64,000 nt of DNA. Source: Tianweitania populi. Its GTDB lineage: Bacteria; Pseudomonadota; Alphaproteobacteria; Rhizobiales; Rhizobiaceae. The notes beneath the pieces were generated by a model. The model did not search any database and was not told where the DNA came from. It saw only the letters and a program-made list of their open reading frames with translations. The translations under genes were made by a program, and so were the position numbers. Positions 1 to 9,323 of the stretch are shown piece by piece. The stretch lies in the NCBI RefSeq assembly GCF_014652875.1, contig NZ_BMZQ01000002.1, forward strand, positions 558,001-622,000, in the 5' to 3' direction. Positions within the stretch are counted from its first letter, which is position 1, and every line of letters starts with the position of its first letter.

Positions 1-2146
1 CGACACCGAGGCCAAGGGCGGCAACGAGCGCCTTGGAATTGGGACCGCTCGCCGTCAGCGTCGCCCATTGCGGCGTGGAGTTGTGCACGAAGACGCGCGC
101 GGGATCAAAGCGATCCTGCCGCCATTCTTCCAACCGCGCCACGACGCCGGCGACATGGCCCGACGAGCAGGACACGACGTAGTGCTCGTCGGAAATCTTC
201 GACGTCACGCCGTCATCATAAATTACGCCGCTTTCGGTCAGCATGAAGCCGTAGCGGATGCGGCTAGGCTTCAGGTTCGACAGCGTGTTGTAGGAATTGT
301 AGTCGACAAGCGCGCCGGCATCCGCGCCGATCACCTCGATCTTGCCAAGCGGCGAGCCATCGAGAATGCCTACGGTGGTGCGGGCGGCAATTGCTTCGCG
401 GCGGATGTTGGCGGCGGCATTGGCACCGCCGAACCAGGCCGGTCGCAGCCAGCCGCCATATTCGCGGAACACCGCGCCGGCGTCGCGATGCTCGCGTTCC
501 AGCACCAGACGGCGAACAGGGTTGAAAAACTCCCCGCGCCGCCGCCCGGCCACCACACCGAACGGCACGGGCACGAAGGGCGGGCGATAGGTCGTGGTGC
601 CGGTCTGCGGGATGGTCTGCCCGGTCAGCGCCGCCATGGTGGCAAGGCCGTTCATGTTCGACGTCTTGCCCTGATCGGTCGCCATGCCAAGCGTGGTGTA
701 GCGCTTGAGATGCTCGACGGAGCGGAAGTTTTCCCGCTCGGCCAGTGCGATGTCTTTCACCGTCACGTCGTTCTGGAAGTCGACCCACTGCCGCCCCTTG
801 GCGTCGCGCTGAGGCCAAGCCGGAGCGATCGCGTAAGGATGCGGCTCGCCACCCAGGCTAAGGATTTCCGTCAGCGCGTACTGACCGGCCGCTGCGCCAA
901 CGACCCGGATACCAGGAAGATCGTCGCGCGGAACGAAGGCCGCAATGGTCTCGTCATAGGTCAGCTTGCCGCCCGCCTGGCAATAAAGATGCACGCTCGG
1001 CGTCAGCCCGCCTGCCATAAGCAGGGAGTCGGCTGCAATGCGCTGACCGGAGATGGTGACGGCTTCGACGCCCTTAGGTCCATGCACGGCTTCAATCTTG
1101 GCACTGGCTAGCGCGCCATCACTCGCTTGTGGCCGAAGATCCGCGATTGTCACCGCAGCGCCCGCTCGCCGCAGCGCATCGGCCACGGGATAAGCGCGAT
1201 CATTGTTGGTCGCGAGCACAATACGGCGCCCGACCAGGACCTTGTGCCGGGCAAGGTAGCTCAGCGCGGCATCGGCCAGCATCACACCAGGGCGATCATT
1301 GTCGGGGAAGATCAGCGGCCGTTCGATCGCACCGGCCGCCAGCACGATCTCTTTCGCCCGGACGCGCCATTGCGCATCCGACTGGCCGGCCCTGCGCTGC
1401 CAAAGCGCGACGAGGTTGTGATCATAGATGCCATAAGCCGTGGTGTCGGTGAGGACACGGTGGCCATTCGCCTGGAGATCGGCGCTGACCGTGGCGGCCC
1501 ATTCCAAGCCGGGTTTGCCGTCGATCTCCGCGCTGCGCGACAGCAGTGAACCACCGATAACCGGCTGGTCGTCCACCAGCATCACAGACTTGCCTTCGCC
1601 CATGGCCTGTTGTGCAGCGTGCAGACCGGCGGGGCCACCGCCGATCACCAGCACGTCGCAATGGGCCGCGATCTGCGGGTTCTGCGCTGGCGGCTGGTTG
1701 CGGGGATCAAGCCGTCCCAGCCCAGCCATGGCACGGATGGACGGTTCGAAGCGGTGCCAGTCCGGCCAGATGAAGGTCTTGTAGTAGAAGCCGGCCGGCA
1801 GGAACTGTGCGAAGCGGTCCAGGAAGCCTTTGCGGTCATCAGCCGCCGTCGGGCTGGCATTGACCGAGCGCACGATCATGCCATCGACCAGCGCTTCGGT
1901 GGTCGCGCGCAGGTTCGGCGTGGTGATGCCGTTCAACGTGACATCGACCAGCGCGTTCGGCTCCTCGACACCGTAGCCCATGATGCCGCGCGGGCGGTGA
2001 TATTTGAACGAACGCCCGACGACGCGCACGCCGTTAGCAAGCAGCGCCGAGGCGATCGTGTCGCCGGGGCGGCCGTGATAGCGCGTGCCGTCGAAGGTGA
2101 AGTGCAGCGTTTCCGCGGCAAGCGAGCCGATGCGGTGGCTGGTCAT
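1..2146 (-). CDS. soxA: Sarcosine oxidase subunit alpha (N-terminal ~715 residues, runs off left edge)
   Basis: This is the large subunit of heterotetrameric sarcosine oxidase, which demethylates sarcosine to glycine, feeding the methyl carbon to tetrahydrofolate and making H2O2. Reading leftward from ATG at 2146, the protein begins MTSHRIGSLA and continues with a 2Fe-2S-like fold region (RPGDTIASALLANGVRVVGRSFKYHRPRG split over two phrases). A dinucleotide-binding stretch (VLVIGGGPAGLHAAQ) lies near residue 170, and the start of the aminomethyltransferase-like half (IRREAIAARTTVGILDGSPLGKI in two parts) is visible further on. The start overlaps the soxD stop by 4 bp (ATGA), indicating translational coupling. 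The family is about 1000 residues, so roughly 285 residues and probably soxG lie outside the window. Confidence 0.95.
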   Translation of the reverse strand, partial: MTSHRIGSLAAETLHFTFDGTRYHGRPGDTIASALLANGVRVVGRSFKYHRPRGIMGYGVEEPNALVDVTLNGITTPNLRATTEALVDGMIVRSVNASPTAADDRKGFLDRFAQFLPAGFYYKTFIWPDWHRFEPSIRAMAGLGRLDPRNQPPAQNPQIAAHCDVLVIGGGPAGLHAAQQAMGEGKSVMLVDDQPVIGGSLLSRSAEIDGKPGLEWAATVSADLQANGHRVLTDTTAYGIYDHNLVALWQRRAGQSDAQWRVRAKEIVLAAGAIERPLIFPDNDRPGVMLADAALSYLARHKVLVGRRIVLATNNDRAYPVADALRRAGAAVTIADLRPQASDGALASAKIEAVHGPKGVEAVTISGQRIAADSLLMAGGLTPSVHLYCQAGGKLTYDETIAAFVPRDDLPGIRVVGAAAGQYALTEILSLGGEPHPYAIAPAWPQRDAKGRQWVDFQNDVTVKDIALAERENFRSVEHLKRYTTLGMATDQGKTSNMNGLATMAALTGQTIPQTGTTTYRPPFVPVPFGVVAGRRRGEFFNPVRRLVLEREHRDAGAVFREYGGWLRPAWFGGANAAANIRREAIAARTTVGILDGSPLGKIEVIGADAGALVDYNSYNTLSNLKPSRIRYGFMLTESGVIYDDGVTSKISDEHYVVSCSSGHVAGVVARLEEWRQDRFDPARVFVHNSTPQWATLTASGPNSKALVAALGLGV

Positions 2147-2409
2147 GCGCCACCTCCACGCAACGATTGCGTGCCAGCCACGACATGGCTGACCGTGTCG
2201 CGTTCCATCAAGAAATACTCGCCGCAGGTGTGGTGGACCCAGATTTCGCGCGTTCTTCCCCGCGGATTGCCGACGCGGTGGAGATATTTCGACCAGTCTT
2301 CCGCCGACACATCTGGAGCAGGCTCTGGCCTTTCCTTGCCGGCCTCGCCGCCAAAGGTGAACTCGGTTTCATCGCGCGGACCGCAGAACGGGCAGGAGAA
2401 AAGCTGCAT
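2143..2409 (-). CDS. soxD: Sarcosine oxidase subunit delta
   Basis: An 88-residue small subunit of heterotetrameric sarcosine oxidase. The family binds one zinc ion, and the ligand pattern is visible as CPFCG at residues 6-10 and HTCGEYF near residue 60. Length is normal for SoxD. It lies 8 bp after soxB and overlaps soxA by 4 bp, which is the usual soxB-D-A order. Its role is structural, stabilising the alpha/beta complex in the cytoplasm. Confidence 0.95.
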   Translation of the reverse strand: MQLFSCPFCGPRDETEFTFGGEAGKERPEPAPDVSAEDWSKYLHRVGNPRGRTREIWVHHTCGEYFLMERDTVSHVVAGTQSLRGGGA

Positions 2410-2417
2410 CTCAGGTC

Positions 2418-3686
2418 CTAATGCGCGATGCCGGAGCCGGCCGCTTCATCGATCAACCGGCCGGTGCGGAACCGATCGAGATCGAATGGGCGGCTGATAT
2501 CGTGATGCTCGCCGGTCGCCATGAGATGCGCCAGAAGCACGCCGCCGGCCGGAATGGCCTTGAAGCCGCCTGTGCCCCAGCCGCAATTCAGATAAAGACC
2601 CGGCACAGGCGACGGGCCGATGATCGGCGAGCTGTCCGGCACGACATCGACCACGCCGGCCCATTGCCTGAGCATCTTCAACTGGCCAAAGCTTGGAAAC
2701 ATTTCCAGCATGCCCGACAGAACCGTTGCTTGCACCGGCGGGTTGCCGCGCTGGGCATAGGACGGAATGCGGTCGATGCCGCCGCCCACCACGATCTCGC
2801 CTTTGTCGGACTGGAACAGGTAGGTGCCCGTTCCAAGGTAAAGCACCACCGTGTCGAGGCACGGCTTCACCGGCTCGGACACCATCGCCTGCAGGGAATA
2901 GGATTTGATCGGCAGGTTGAAGCCAGCCATTCCCGCCACTACGCCGGAATTGCCGGCGGTGGCGATCCCGACAGCGCCGGCGCGAATCTCACCCTTCGAG
3001 GTCTCGACGCCCACGCAGCGGCCGTTCTCGATAAGGAAGCCGGTGACGGCGCAATCCTGGATGATGTCGACGCCGAAGCCATCCGCCGCGCGGGCATAGC
3101 CCCAGGCAACAGCATCATGGCGCGCAACGCCCGCCCTGCCCTGCCAAACGCCCCCGAAGATCGGGTAGCGCGCCTGATCGCCACTGTTTAGCAAGGGCGC
3201 CTTTTCCAACACCTGGTCACGCGAAAAGAGTTCGGCGTCGGTATCGTTGATCTGCATCGCATTCACGATGCGCGCGGCGATCTCCATCTCCGCATCGGAA
3301 TGCGCGACGGTGACGACGCCGCGCTGCGAGAACATGATGTTGTAGTTCAGCTCCTTGCCCAGCGTCTCGTAGAGCTTCAGCGAGTAATCGTAGAGTGCGA
3401 CGCTTTCGGGATAGAAGTAGTTGGAGCGGATGGTGGAGGTGTTGCGGCCGGTATTTCCGCCGCCGATCCAGCCTTTTTCCACCACGGCGACCTTGGTCAT
3501 GCCGTGGTTCTTGGCGAGATAATAGGCGGTTGCTAGACCCTGACCGCCGCCGCCGATGATCACTGCATCATAAGCCGCTTTCGGTTCGGGCGAGCGCCAG
3601 GCCTGTTGCCAGCCGGAATGACCGCGCAGGCCCTCGCGAACGAGGCTCAGCGCCGAATAGCGATTGGCGGTACGCGAGTGAGCCAA
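2418..3686 (-). CDS. soxB: Sarcosine oxidase subunit beta
   Basis: A 422-residue FAD-dependent subunit carrying the sarcosine oxidation site. The Rossmann FAD motif AVIIGGGGQGLATAYYLAK sits near residue 41, and the C-terminal GLYLNCGWGTGGFKAIPAGG matches the DAO-family flavin-binding end of SoxB. The only start that preserves the conserved RYSALSL N-terminus is TTG at 3686, preceded by AAGAGG about six bases upstream, so a TTG start is proposed. It is the first gene of the soxBDA(G) operon. The ~85 bp upstream contain no gene. Confidence 0.95.
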   Translation of the reverse strand: MAHSRTANRYSALSLVREGLRGHSGWQQAWRSPEPKAAYDAVIIGGGGQGLATAYYLAKNHGMTKVAVVEKGWIGGGNTGRNTSTIRSNYFYPESVALYDYSLKLYETLGKELNYNIMFSQRGVVTVAHSDAEMEIAARIVNAMQINDTDAELFSRDQVLEKAPLLNSGDQARYPIFGGVWQGRAGVARHDAVAWGYARAADGFGVDIIQDCAVTGFLIENGRCVGVETSKGEIRAGAVGIATAGNSGVVAGMAGFNLPIKSYSLQAMVSEPVKPCLDTVVLYLGTGTYLFQSDKGEIVVGGGIDRIPSYAQRGNPPVQATVLSGMLEMFPSFGQLKMLRQWAGVVDVVPDSSPIIGPSPVPGLYLNCGWGTGGFKAIPAGGVLLAHLMATGEHHDISRPFDLDRFRTGRLIDEAAGSGIAH

Positions 3687-3771
3687 GCAAACCTCTTCGT
3701 GTCAGTCGCAATGCCGACCGTCACCCTGATTGCCACGGATGGTCAAACCCCGACCGCGAGGGAACCGACAT

Positions 3772-5532
3772 TCACTCCAGTTCCTGCGCCATATGCAGCT
3801 TGGCATAAAGGCCGTCAGCCGCCAGCAATTCGCGATGCGTGCCGGTTTCCACGACGCCGGAGCGGTCGACGACGACGATCTTGTCGGCGTTGCGGATGGT
3901 GGCCAGGCGGTGCGCGATCACCAGCGTCGTGCGGCCTTGGCTTAGTTCGGCGAGCGACTTCTGGATCTCGCGTTCAGTCGCTGTATCCAGCGCCGAAGTG
4001 GCTTCGTCGAGGATCAGGATCGGCGGGTTCTTCAGGAACATGCGGGCGATCGCCAGACGCTGCTTCTGGCCGCCCGACAGCTTCACGCCGCGTTCACCGA
4101 TGATCGTGTCATAGCCGTTCGGCATCTGGGCGATCACGGCATCGAGGCGGGCAAGACGCGCGGCTTCGGCGATCTCGGCGTCGGTCGCTTCCAGCCGGCC
4201 ATAGGCGATGTTTTCGCGCACGGTGCCGCCGAACAGGAAGACATCCTGCTGCACGATGCCTATCTGGCCACGAAGCGACGCCAGAGTCATGTCGCGGATG
4301 TCGATGCCATCCACGGTGATTGCGCCGCCCTGCGTTTCGTAGAAGCGCGGCAGAAGCGAGCAGATCGTGGTCTTGCCGGCACCCGATGGACCGACGAAGG
4401 CGACCGTCGTGCCCGGCTCGATCGTCAGGTTGACGCCGGAAAGCACCGGCGCGCCGCCATAGCCGAAGCTGACATCGCGATAGTCCACGAACCCCTTCAA
4501 GGCAGGCGCATCCTCTGCGTTCGGGCGGTCGGCGATATCCGGCTCGGTATCGAGCAGTTCGGTGTAAAGACGGAAGCCGGCGATGCCTTTCGGATAGGTC
4601 TCGATCACGGAATTGATCTTCTCGATCGGACGGAAGAACACGTTCACCAGCAGCAGGAAGCCGACGAAGCCACCAGCCGACAATTCGCCTTCCAGCACGA
4701 AATACGCCCCGGCCACCATGACCACGAGCTGGATCAGCCGCATGCTCATGTAGGACAGCGAGGTGGAGGCAGCCATCAGCTTGTAGGCTTCGAGCTTGGT
4801 TGAGCGGTAGCCGGCATTGTCGCGGGCAAACAGCATGCGCTCGTGGTCTTCGTTGGCGAAGGCCTGAACGACTCGCATTCCGCCGACATTTTCTTCGATA
4901 CGCACGTTGAAGTCGCCGACACTGCGGTAAAGAGCGCGCCAATTGCGGGTCATGCGGGCGCCGTAGCGGCTGGTGACCCATGCCATGAAGGGCACGATCA
5001 CGACGGCAATCAGCGCAAGCTTCCAGTTCACCGCAAACATCAAGGCGAAGGCGCCGATCAACGTCATGATGGCGATGAAGAGGTCTTCCGGGCCGTGATG
5101 CGCGACCTCGCCGATTTCCTCGAGATCCTTGGTGACACGGCCCACGAGATGGCCGGTCTTGTGGTTGTCGTAGAAGCGGAAAGACAGCTTCTGCAGGTGG
5201 TCGAAGCTCTTTCGACGCATCTCGGTTTCGATGTTGATGCCGAGCATGTGGCCCCAATAAACCACGACAGCCATCAGGCCTGCATTGATGGCGTAGATCA
5301 CGAGGAGGGCTGCGGAAGCGAGCAGGATCAGGGTCCAGTTCTCGGTGGGCAGCAGGTCGTCGATAAAGGCGCGTACCGCCATGGGGAAGCCGAGTTCGAA
5401 CAGGCCGGCCAGGACTGCGCAGCCAAAATCGAGCATAAACAAGCTCTTATACGGCGCGTAGTAGCTGAAGAAACGCTTCAGCATGGGCATGGACAAGGCA
5501 GATTGCCGCGTTTCTTGGCGGGTGGCGAGCAT
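3772..5532 (-). CDS. ABC exporter, fused membrane and ATPase domains (MsbA/MdlB-like)
   Basis: A 586-residue half-transporter: residues about 20-310 form a six-helix ABC type-1 membrane domain (for example LFMLDFGCAVLAGLFELG, then LMTLIGAFALMFAVNW-like segments), followed by a nucleotide-binding domain. Visible motifs are Walker A VGPSGAGKTTI, signature LSGGQKQRLAIAR and Walker B ILILDEATSAL, with the H-loop in LVIAHRL. It should act as a homodimeric inner-membrane exporter; the substrate (lipid, drug or peptide) cannot be told from sequence. An ATG 14 codons in (before PMLKRFFSYYAPY) is an alternative start, and neither start has a strong ribosome binding site. It has its own promoter region, divergent from the DUF924 gene. 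Confidence 0.9.
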   Translation of the reverse strand: MLATRQETRQSALSMPMLKRFFSYYAPYKSLFMLDFGCAVLAGLFELGFPMAVRAFIDDLLPTENWTLILLASAALLVIYAINAGLMAVVVYWGHMLGINIETEMRRKSFDHLQKLSFRFYDNHKTGHLVGRVTKDLEEIGEVAHHGPEDLFIAIMTLIGAFALMFAVNWKLALIAVVIVPFMAWVTSRYGARMTRNWRALYRSVGDFNVRIEENVGGMRVVQAFANEDHERMLFARDNAGYRSTKLEAYKLMAASTSLSYMSMRLIQLVVMVAGAYFVLEGELSAGGFVGFLLLVNVFFRPIEKINSVIETYPKGIAGFRLYTELLDTEPDIADRPNAEDAPALKGFVDYRDVSFGYGGAPVLSGVNLTIEPGTTVAFVGPSGAGKTTICSLLPRFYETQGGAITVDGIDIRDMTLASLRGQIGIVQQDVFLFGGTVRENIAYGRLEATDAEIAEAARLARLDAVIAQMPNGYDTIIGERGVKLSGGQKQRLAIARMFLKNPPILILDEATSALDTATEREIQKSLAELSQGRTTLVIAHRLATIRNADKIVVVDRSGVVETGTHRELLAADGLYAKLHMAQELE

Positions 5533-5686
5533 GACAGAAGTCCGGATTCACGTGAAATCAGCGGCCGGCCTGGCAACAGCTGATGCGGCAACGCTGGCGC
5601 CTTCTAGCCGCGTTGTATCGAAGGGGCAACGATTGAAGACCCCGGCGCTCCCTCCTCAAGCGGGTTTGATCGGGCGCGCATTGCAT

Positions 5687-5703
5687 GAATGGCAGCGCCA
5701 TTC
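5687..5703. promoter_or_regulatory. Perfect 7-bp inverted repeat in a divergent promoter region
   Basis: The sequence GAATGGC-AGC-GCCATTC is a 17-bp palindrome with a 3-nt centre. It lies in the 225-bp gap between the divergent ABC exporter gene and the DUF924 gene, 54 bp before the latter's ATG. It looks like a dimeric repressor site, but no regulator can be assigned. Confidence 0.35.
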
Positions 5704-5757
5704 GATGATATGGCAACGCAAATTGCTGTAATAAATGGACGCTAGAAACCCTCGATC

Positions 5758-6345
5758 ATGGATATGACAGCTTCCCAAGACACCCCGCAGACGCCTCGCC
5801 CGGCTTGGGCGAACGATGTCCTCACTTTCTGGTTCGACGAGCTGAGCTGGAACGACTGGTTCGCCGGCGGCAGCCATGTCGACGATCGGATCCGCGAGCG
5901 ATTTTCCGAGCTGCACGATCAGCTCCGCGCCGAGATACCGGACGCCGCTCTGGACGATCCGCGAACGGCGCTGGCGGCGATCATCGTGTTCGATCAGTTT
6001 TCGCGCAATCTGTTCCGGGGAACGGCGCGGGCTTTTGCTACCGACGATCGAGCTCTGGCGATTGCACGGCGGGTGATCGATGGCGGGCTGGATCAGGACA
6101 TGAGCAAAGATGAGAGGCTGTTTCTTTATCTGCCGCTCGAACATTCCGAAATGCTGGCCGATGGCGAGCGGTGCGTGTCCTTGTTCGAAGGCCTTGGCGA
6201 AGAGGCTGGATTGAAGGCAGCGATCGAGCATCGCGACATTCTCGCGCGGTTTGGCCGTTACCCGCATCGCAACAAGGCGCTGGGTCGTGAAAGCACGGCG
6301 CAGGAAACGGCGTTCCTTGCCGAACATAAGGGCTTCGGCCAATAA
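5758..6345 (+). CDS. DUF924 family protein
   Basis: A 195-residue protein of the DUF924 (YPO1971-like) alpha-helical family, recognised by VLTFWFDEL near the N-terminus, the central IIVFDQFSRNLFRGTARAFA stretch and LPLEHSEMLADGERCV. The family has a TPR-like fold and no established biochemical function. It is a single gene ending about 92 bp before the acyl-CoA ligase gene. The start was chosen as the first ATG after the divergent region; a second Met at codon 3 is equally possible. Confidence 0.9.
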   Translation: MDMTASQDTPQTPRPAWANDVLTFWFDELSWNDWFAGGSHVDDRIRERFSELHDQLRAEIPDAALDDPRTALAAIIVFDQFSRNLFRGTARAFATDDRALAIARRVIDGGLDQDMSKDERLFLYLPLEHSEMLADGERCVSLFEGLGEEAGLKAAIEHRDILARFGRYPHRNKALGRESTAQETAFLAEHKGFGQ

Positions 6346-6437
6346 GGCTCAGAGAGCTTATGAGCAGTTGATCTTGCTTCCCTTCCGGCGCTGCCGATAA
6401 ACTGCTCTTAACGACAGAAGCGGCGAAGGGACCCGAG

Positions 6438-9038
6438 ATGGCGAAAGCGGTTAAAGCGGCGCAGGCAGAACAAGGACCGGAAGCGGCAGCTGCGGACAAG
6501 CCGAAGCGCGTCCGCAAGACGGCTGCTGCTGACCAGGCTGCCCCTTCGAAAACCGCTGCCAAGCCGAAGACCGCCAGCCGTGCCAAGGCTGAAGAGGCCA
6601 GTCCGGCAGCCGGCCTCGCTGCAACGAGCGATGCCGCCAAGCCGGCGCCGAAGCCACGCGCAAAGGCGAAAGCGGCCGAGACAACCGGTCCTGACAGAGC
6701 GGCCAAGCCGCGCACGCGCAAGGCGACGACCGGCGCTGCCGTGAGTGCGGCTGCAGCAAGCACTGAAGCCGAGGCGACCGCGGCACCACCGGCTACCAGA
6801 ACCAACAGCGTCAATCCCGCTTCCGAGCCGCCCATTACGTCCGAAGCCGTATCGCCGGCGGCGGACGCAAGCGTCGAAAGCGAAGCGAAGCCTGCCGCAG
6901 CGCCCGCCAAGCGCGCGCGCAGGGCGGCAGCATCTGCGAAGACCCATGAGCCTCAAGCGGAGGCTGTGCCAATTGCCCAAGACTCGGCGCCAGAGGTAGA
7001 GCCGGTCGCGGAAGAGCGATCTGCCAACGCCCCAAAGAAGCCCCAGGCCAAGCCCATAAAGGCCGCGCCGGCACCTAATGCAAAAGCGGTGACGAAGCCG
7101 CGGACGCGCAAGACTGTGCCTACCGTCGATCAGGCTACACCTGATCAGGCTTTCGACGATGCTGCCGTTTCCACCTTCAGCAGTGCTGATGTGAAGAACA
7201 GCGCCCCCGTCGAAGATCCCGCCGAGGTCGTTTTACAGCCTGCAGATACGGTTGAACCAGCTTCCCCCTCACCGGTTGAAAAACCCGCGCCCGCCGGCGA
7301 CATTGCTGAGCCAGCGGCAGCCGACGAGGTCGCGCAGCCGGAACCGCAGACGGCGACACGAAAATCCGCTTCGGCCGACAAGCCTTGGCTCGCCAGCTAT
7401 CCGCCGAATGTGCCGACTTCCATTCCGGCCCTTCCCGCCGACTCGCTCGGCGACCTGATGGTCAATGCCTGCAAGCGCTATGCCGGGCGCATTGCCTTTT
7501 CCTGCATGGGGCGGGACATGAAGTTCGTGGAGCTGGAAGAGGCATCCGCGGCTTTTGGCGCTTACCTGCAAGCGCAGGGCCTCGCCAAGGGCGCGCGCAT
7601 CGCCTTGATGATGCCGAACGTGCTGCAATATCCGATCGCGCTGATGGGTGCCTTGCGGGCGGGTTATACGGTGGTCAACGTCAACCCGCTTTATACCGCA
7701 AGGGAGCTCGAGCATCAGTTGAAGGATGCTGGCGCCGAAGCGATCGTGATCCTGGAAAACTTCGCCCATACGCTGGAAGCGGTGATCGGCAGCACGCCGG
7801 TCAAGCATGTGGTGGTGGCGAGCCTTGGCGATCTGCTGGGGCTCAAGGGGCTGGCGGTGAATCTGGTTGTGCGGCGCGTGCGCAAGATGGTGCCGAACTG
7901 GACGCTGAAGGGTCATATCCGCTTCAATGCCGCGCTCAAGGCTGGACGCACTGCCAAGCTGAAGCCGGTGGCGGTGACTGCGCAGGATCTCGCTTTCCTG
8001 CAATATACCGGCGGCACAACGGGCATTTCGAAGGGCGCGATGCTCAGCCATGCCAATGTGCTTTCCAATATCGCGCAGAACGCGGCCTGGCTGGAAAGCG
8101 CTTACATCAAGCGGCAACGGCCGGAAAAGCCGGTCTTCGTTTGCGCGCTGCCGCTGTATCATATCTACGCGCTGACGGTGAACGCGCTAATGGGCATGCA
8201 GCAGGGCGCGCAGAACGTTCTGATCACCAATCCGCGCGATATTGCAGCCTTTGCCAAGGAGTTGCGCCGTACCAAGTTCAACATCCTGCCTGGCCTCAAC
8301 ACGCTGTTCAACGCGCTGTTGAACAACAAGGACTTCCAGAAGCTCGACTTCTCGTCGCTGGTGCTGACCTTCGGCGGCGGCATGGCGGTGCAGCCATCCG
8401 TTGCCGAACGCTGGCAGAAGCTGACCGGATCGATGATCGCGGAGGGTTACGGCCTGTCGGAAACTTCACCGGTCGCTACCGCCAACCGCTTCGATGCCGA
8501 CCAGTTTTCCGGCACGATCGGCCTGCCGCTGCCTTCGACCGAAGTCTCCATCCGCGACGAAAATGGCGTCGAGGTTGCACTCGGCGAAGTCGGCGAGATC
8601 TGCATTCGCGGACCGCAGGTCATGTCGGGCTATTGGAACCGGCCGGACGAAACCGCCAAGGTCATGACGGCGGACGGCTTCCTGAAGTCCGGCGATATCG
8701 GCTTCATGAACCCGCAGGGCTACACCAAGATCGTGGACCGCAAGAAGGACATGATCCTGGTTTCCGGCTTCAACGTTTATCCCAACGAGATCGAGGAAGT
8801 CGTCGCGCGCCATCCTAAGGTACTGGAAGTGGCTGCGATCGGCGTAACGGACGAGAAGTCCGGCGAAGTGCCGAAGCTGTTTGTGGTGAAGAAGGACGAG
8901 AGCCTCAGCGAAGAGGAGCTGCGGGAGTTCTGCCGCGAGAACCTGACGGGCTACAAGCGGCCGCGCCATTTCGAGTTCCGCCAGGACCTGCCGAAGACGG
9001 CTGTCGGCAAGATCCTGCGGCGCGATCTCAGGGATTGA
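6438..9038 (+). CDS. Long-chain fatty acid-CoA ligase with ~313-residue Ala/Pro/Lys-rich N-terminal extension
   Basis: The 866-residue protein has two unequal parts. Residues about 315-866 (from KPWLASYPPNVPTS) are a complete FadD-type AMP-forming ligase that activates fatty acids to acyl-CoA. They contain the P-loop YTGGTTGISKGAM near 523, GYGLSETSPVA near 671, the hinge DRKKDMILVSGFNVYPNEIEE and the C-terminal catalytic lysine in GKILRRDL. Residues 1-313 are low-complexity, rich in Ala, Pro, Lys and Glu, with repeated basic patches such as KPRTRK (twice), KPKRVRK and AKRARR, resembling histone H1-like tails. The ATG is preceded by GAAGGG at suitable distance and the extension stays open for over 900 bp, so it is probably translated. 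Typical FadD proteins are about 560 residues. A later internal start cannot be excluded. Confidence 0.88.
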   Translation: MAKAVKAAQAEQGPEAAAADKPKRVRKTAAADQAAPSKTAAKPKTASRAKAEEASPAAGLAATSDAAKPAPKPRAKAKAAETTGPDRAAKPRTRKATTGAAVSAAAASTEAEATAAPPATRTNSVNPASEPPITSEAVSPAADASVESEAKPAAAPAKRARRAAASAKTHEPQAEAVPIAQDSAPEVEPVAEERSANAPKKPQAKPIKAAPAPNAKAVTKPRTRKTVPTVDQATPDQAFDDAAVSTFSSADVKNSAPVEDPAEVVLQPADTVEPASPSPVEKPAPAGDIAEPAAADEVAQPEPQTATRKSASADKPWLASYPPNVPTSIPALPADSLGDLMVNACKRYAGRIAFSCMGRDMKFVELEEASAAFGAYLQAQGLAKGARIALMMPNVLQYPIALMGALRAGYTVVNVNPLYTARELEHQLKDAGAEAIVILENFAHTLEAVIGSTPVKHVVVASLGDLLGLKGLAVNLVVRRVRKMVPNWTLKGHIRFNAALKAGRTAKLKPVAVTAQDLAFLQYTGGTTGISKGAMLSHANVLSNIAQNAAWLESAYIKRQRPEKPVFVCALPLYHIYALTVNALMGMQQGAQNVLITNPRDIAAFAKELRRTKFNILPGLNTLFNALLNNKDFQKLDFSSLVLTFGGGMAVQPSVAERWQKLTGSMIAEGYGLSETSPVATANRFDADQFSGTIGLPLPSTEVSIRDENGVEVALGEVGEICIRGPQVMSGYWNRPDETAKVMTADGFLKSGDIGFMNPQGYTKIVDRKKDMILVSGFNVYPNEIEEVVARHPKVLEVAAIGVTDEKSGEVPKLFVVKKDESLSEEELREFCRENLTGYKRPRHFEFRQDLPKTAVGKILRRDLRD

Positions 9039-9074
9039 AGACGCGTCCGTAGACACGAATTCCTCCGCGCCAAG

Positions 9075-9125
9075 ATTACCCCCACCCGCGCCTGCCGCGC
9101 GACCTCCCCTCAAGGGAGAGGTTGG
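9075..9125 (+). repeat. Dispersed intergenic repeat, copy 1
   Basis: Begins ATTACCCCCACCC and ends GACCTCCCCTCAAGGGAGAGG, with a short internal palindrome (CGCGCCTGCCGCGCG) in the centre. It shares its ends with copy 3 and differs in the centre. CCTC...GAGG at the right end can pair as a small hairpin. Confidence 0.75.
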
Positions 9126-9263
9126 GCGTTTGGCTTTTTCGCCATATAGATTTGAAAAGAAATGCTGACCGCTAAGCAGCTGCCGGCCTAGGCGAGGCCT
9201 CACCGGCAGCATGAAGGCCACATTGCAGTAGAGGTTGCGAACTCGATTGCGGTTTCGGGAGCC

Positions 9264-9304
9264 ATTCCCCTCCCCCTTGAGGGGAGGGGTTAGGGGTGGG
9301 GGTA
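9264..9304 (-). repeat. Dispersed intergenic repeat, copy 2 (inverted)
   Basis: Reverse-oriented member of the same family: CCCCTCCCCCTTGAGGGG followed by AGGGGTTAGGGGTGGGGGTA. On the minus strand it reads TACCCCCACCCCTAACCCC then CTCAAGGGGGAGGGG, a form I recall as common in rhizobial intergenic DNA. Confidence 0.75.
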
Positions 9305-9323
9305 CTGAAGCGCCGAGCGTGTC

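Noticed and set aside
68-1111. 347-codon plus-strand frame opposite soxA
   Set aside because: soxA reads through on the minus strand with conserved sarcosine oxidase alpha sequence and runs off the edge; the plus frame shows no family.
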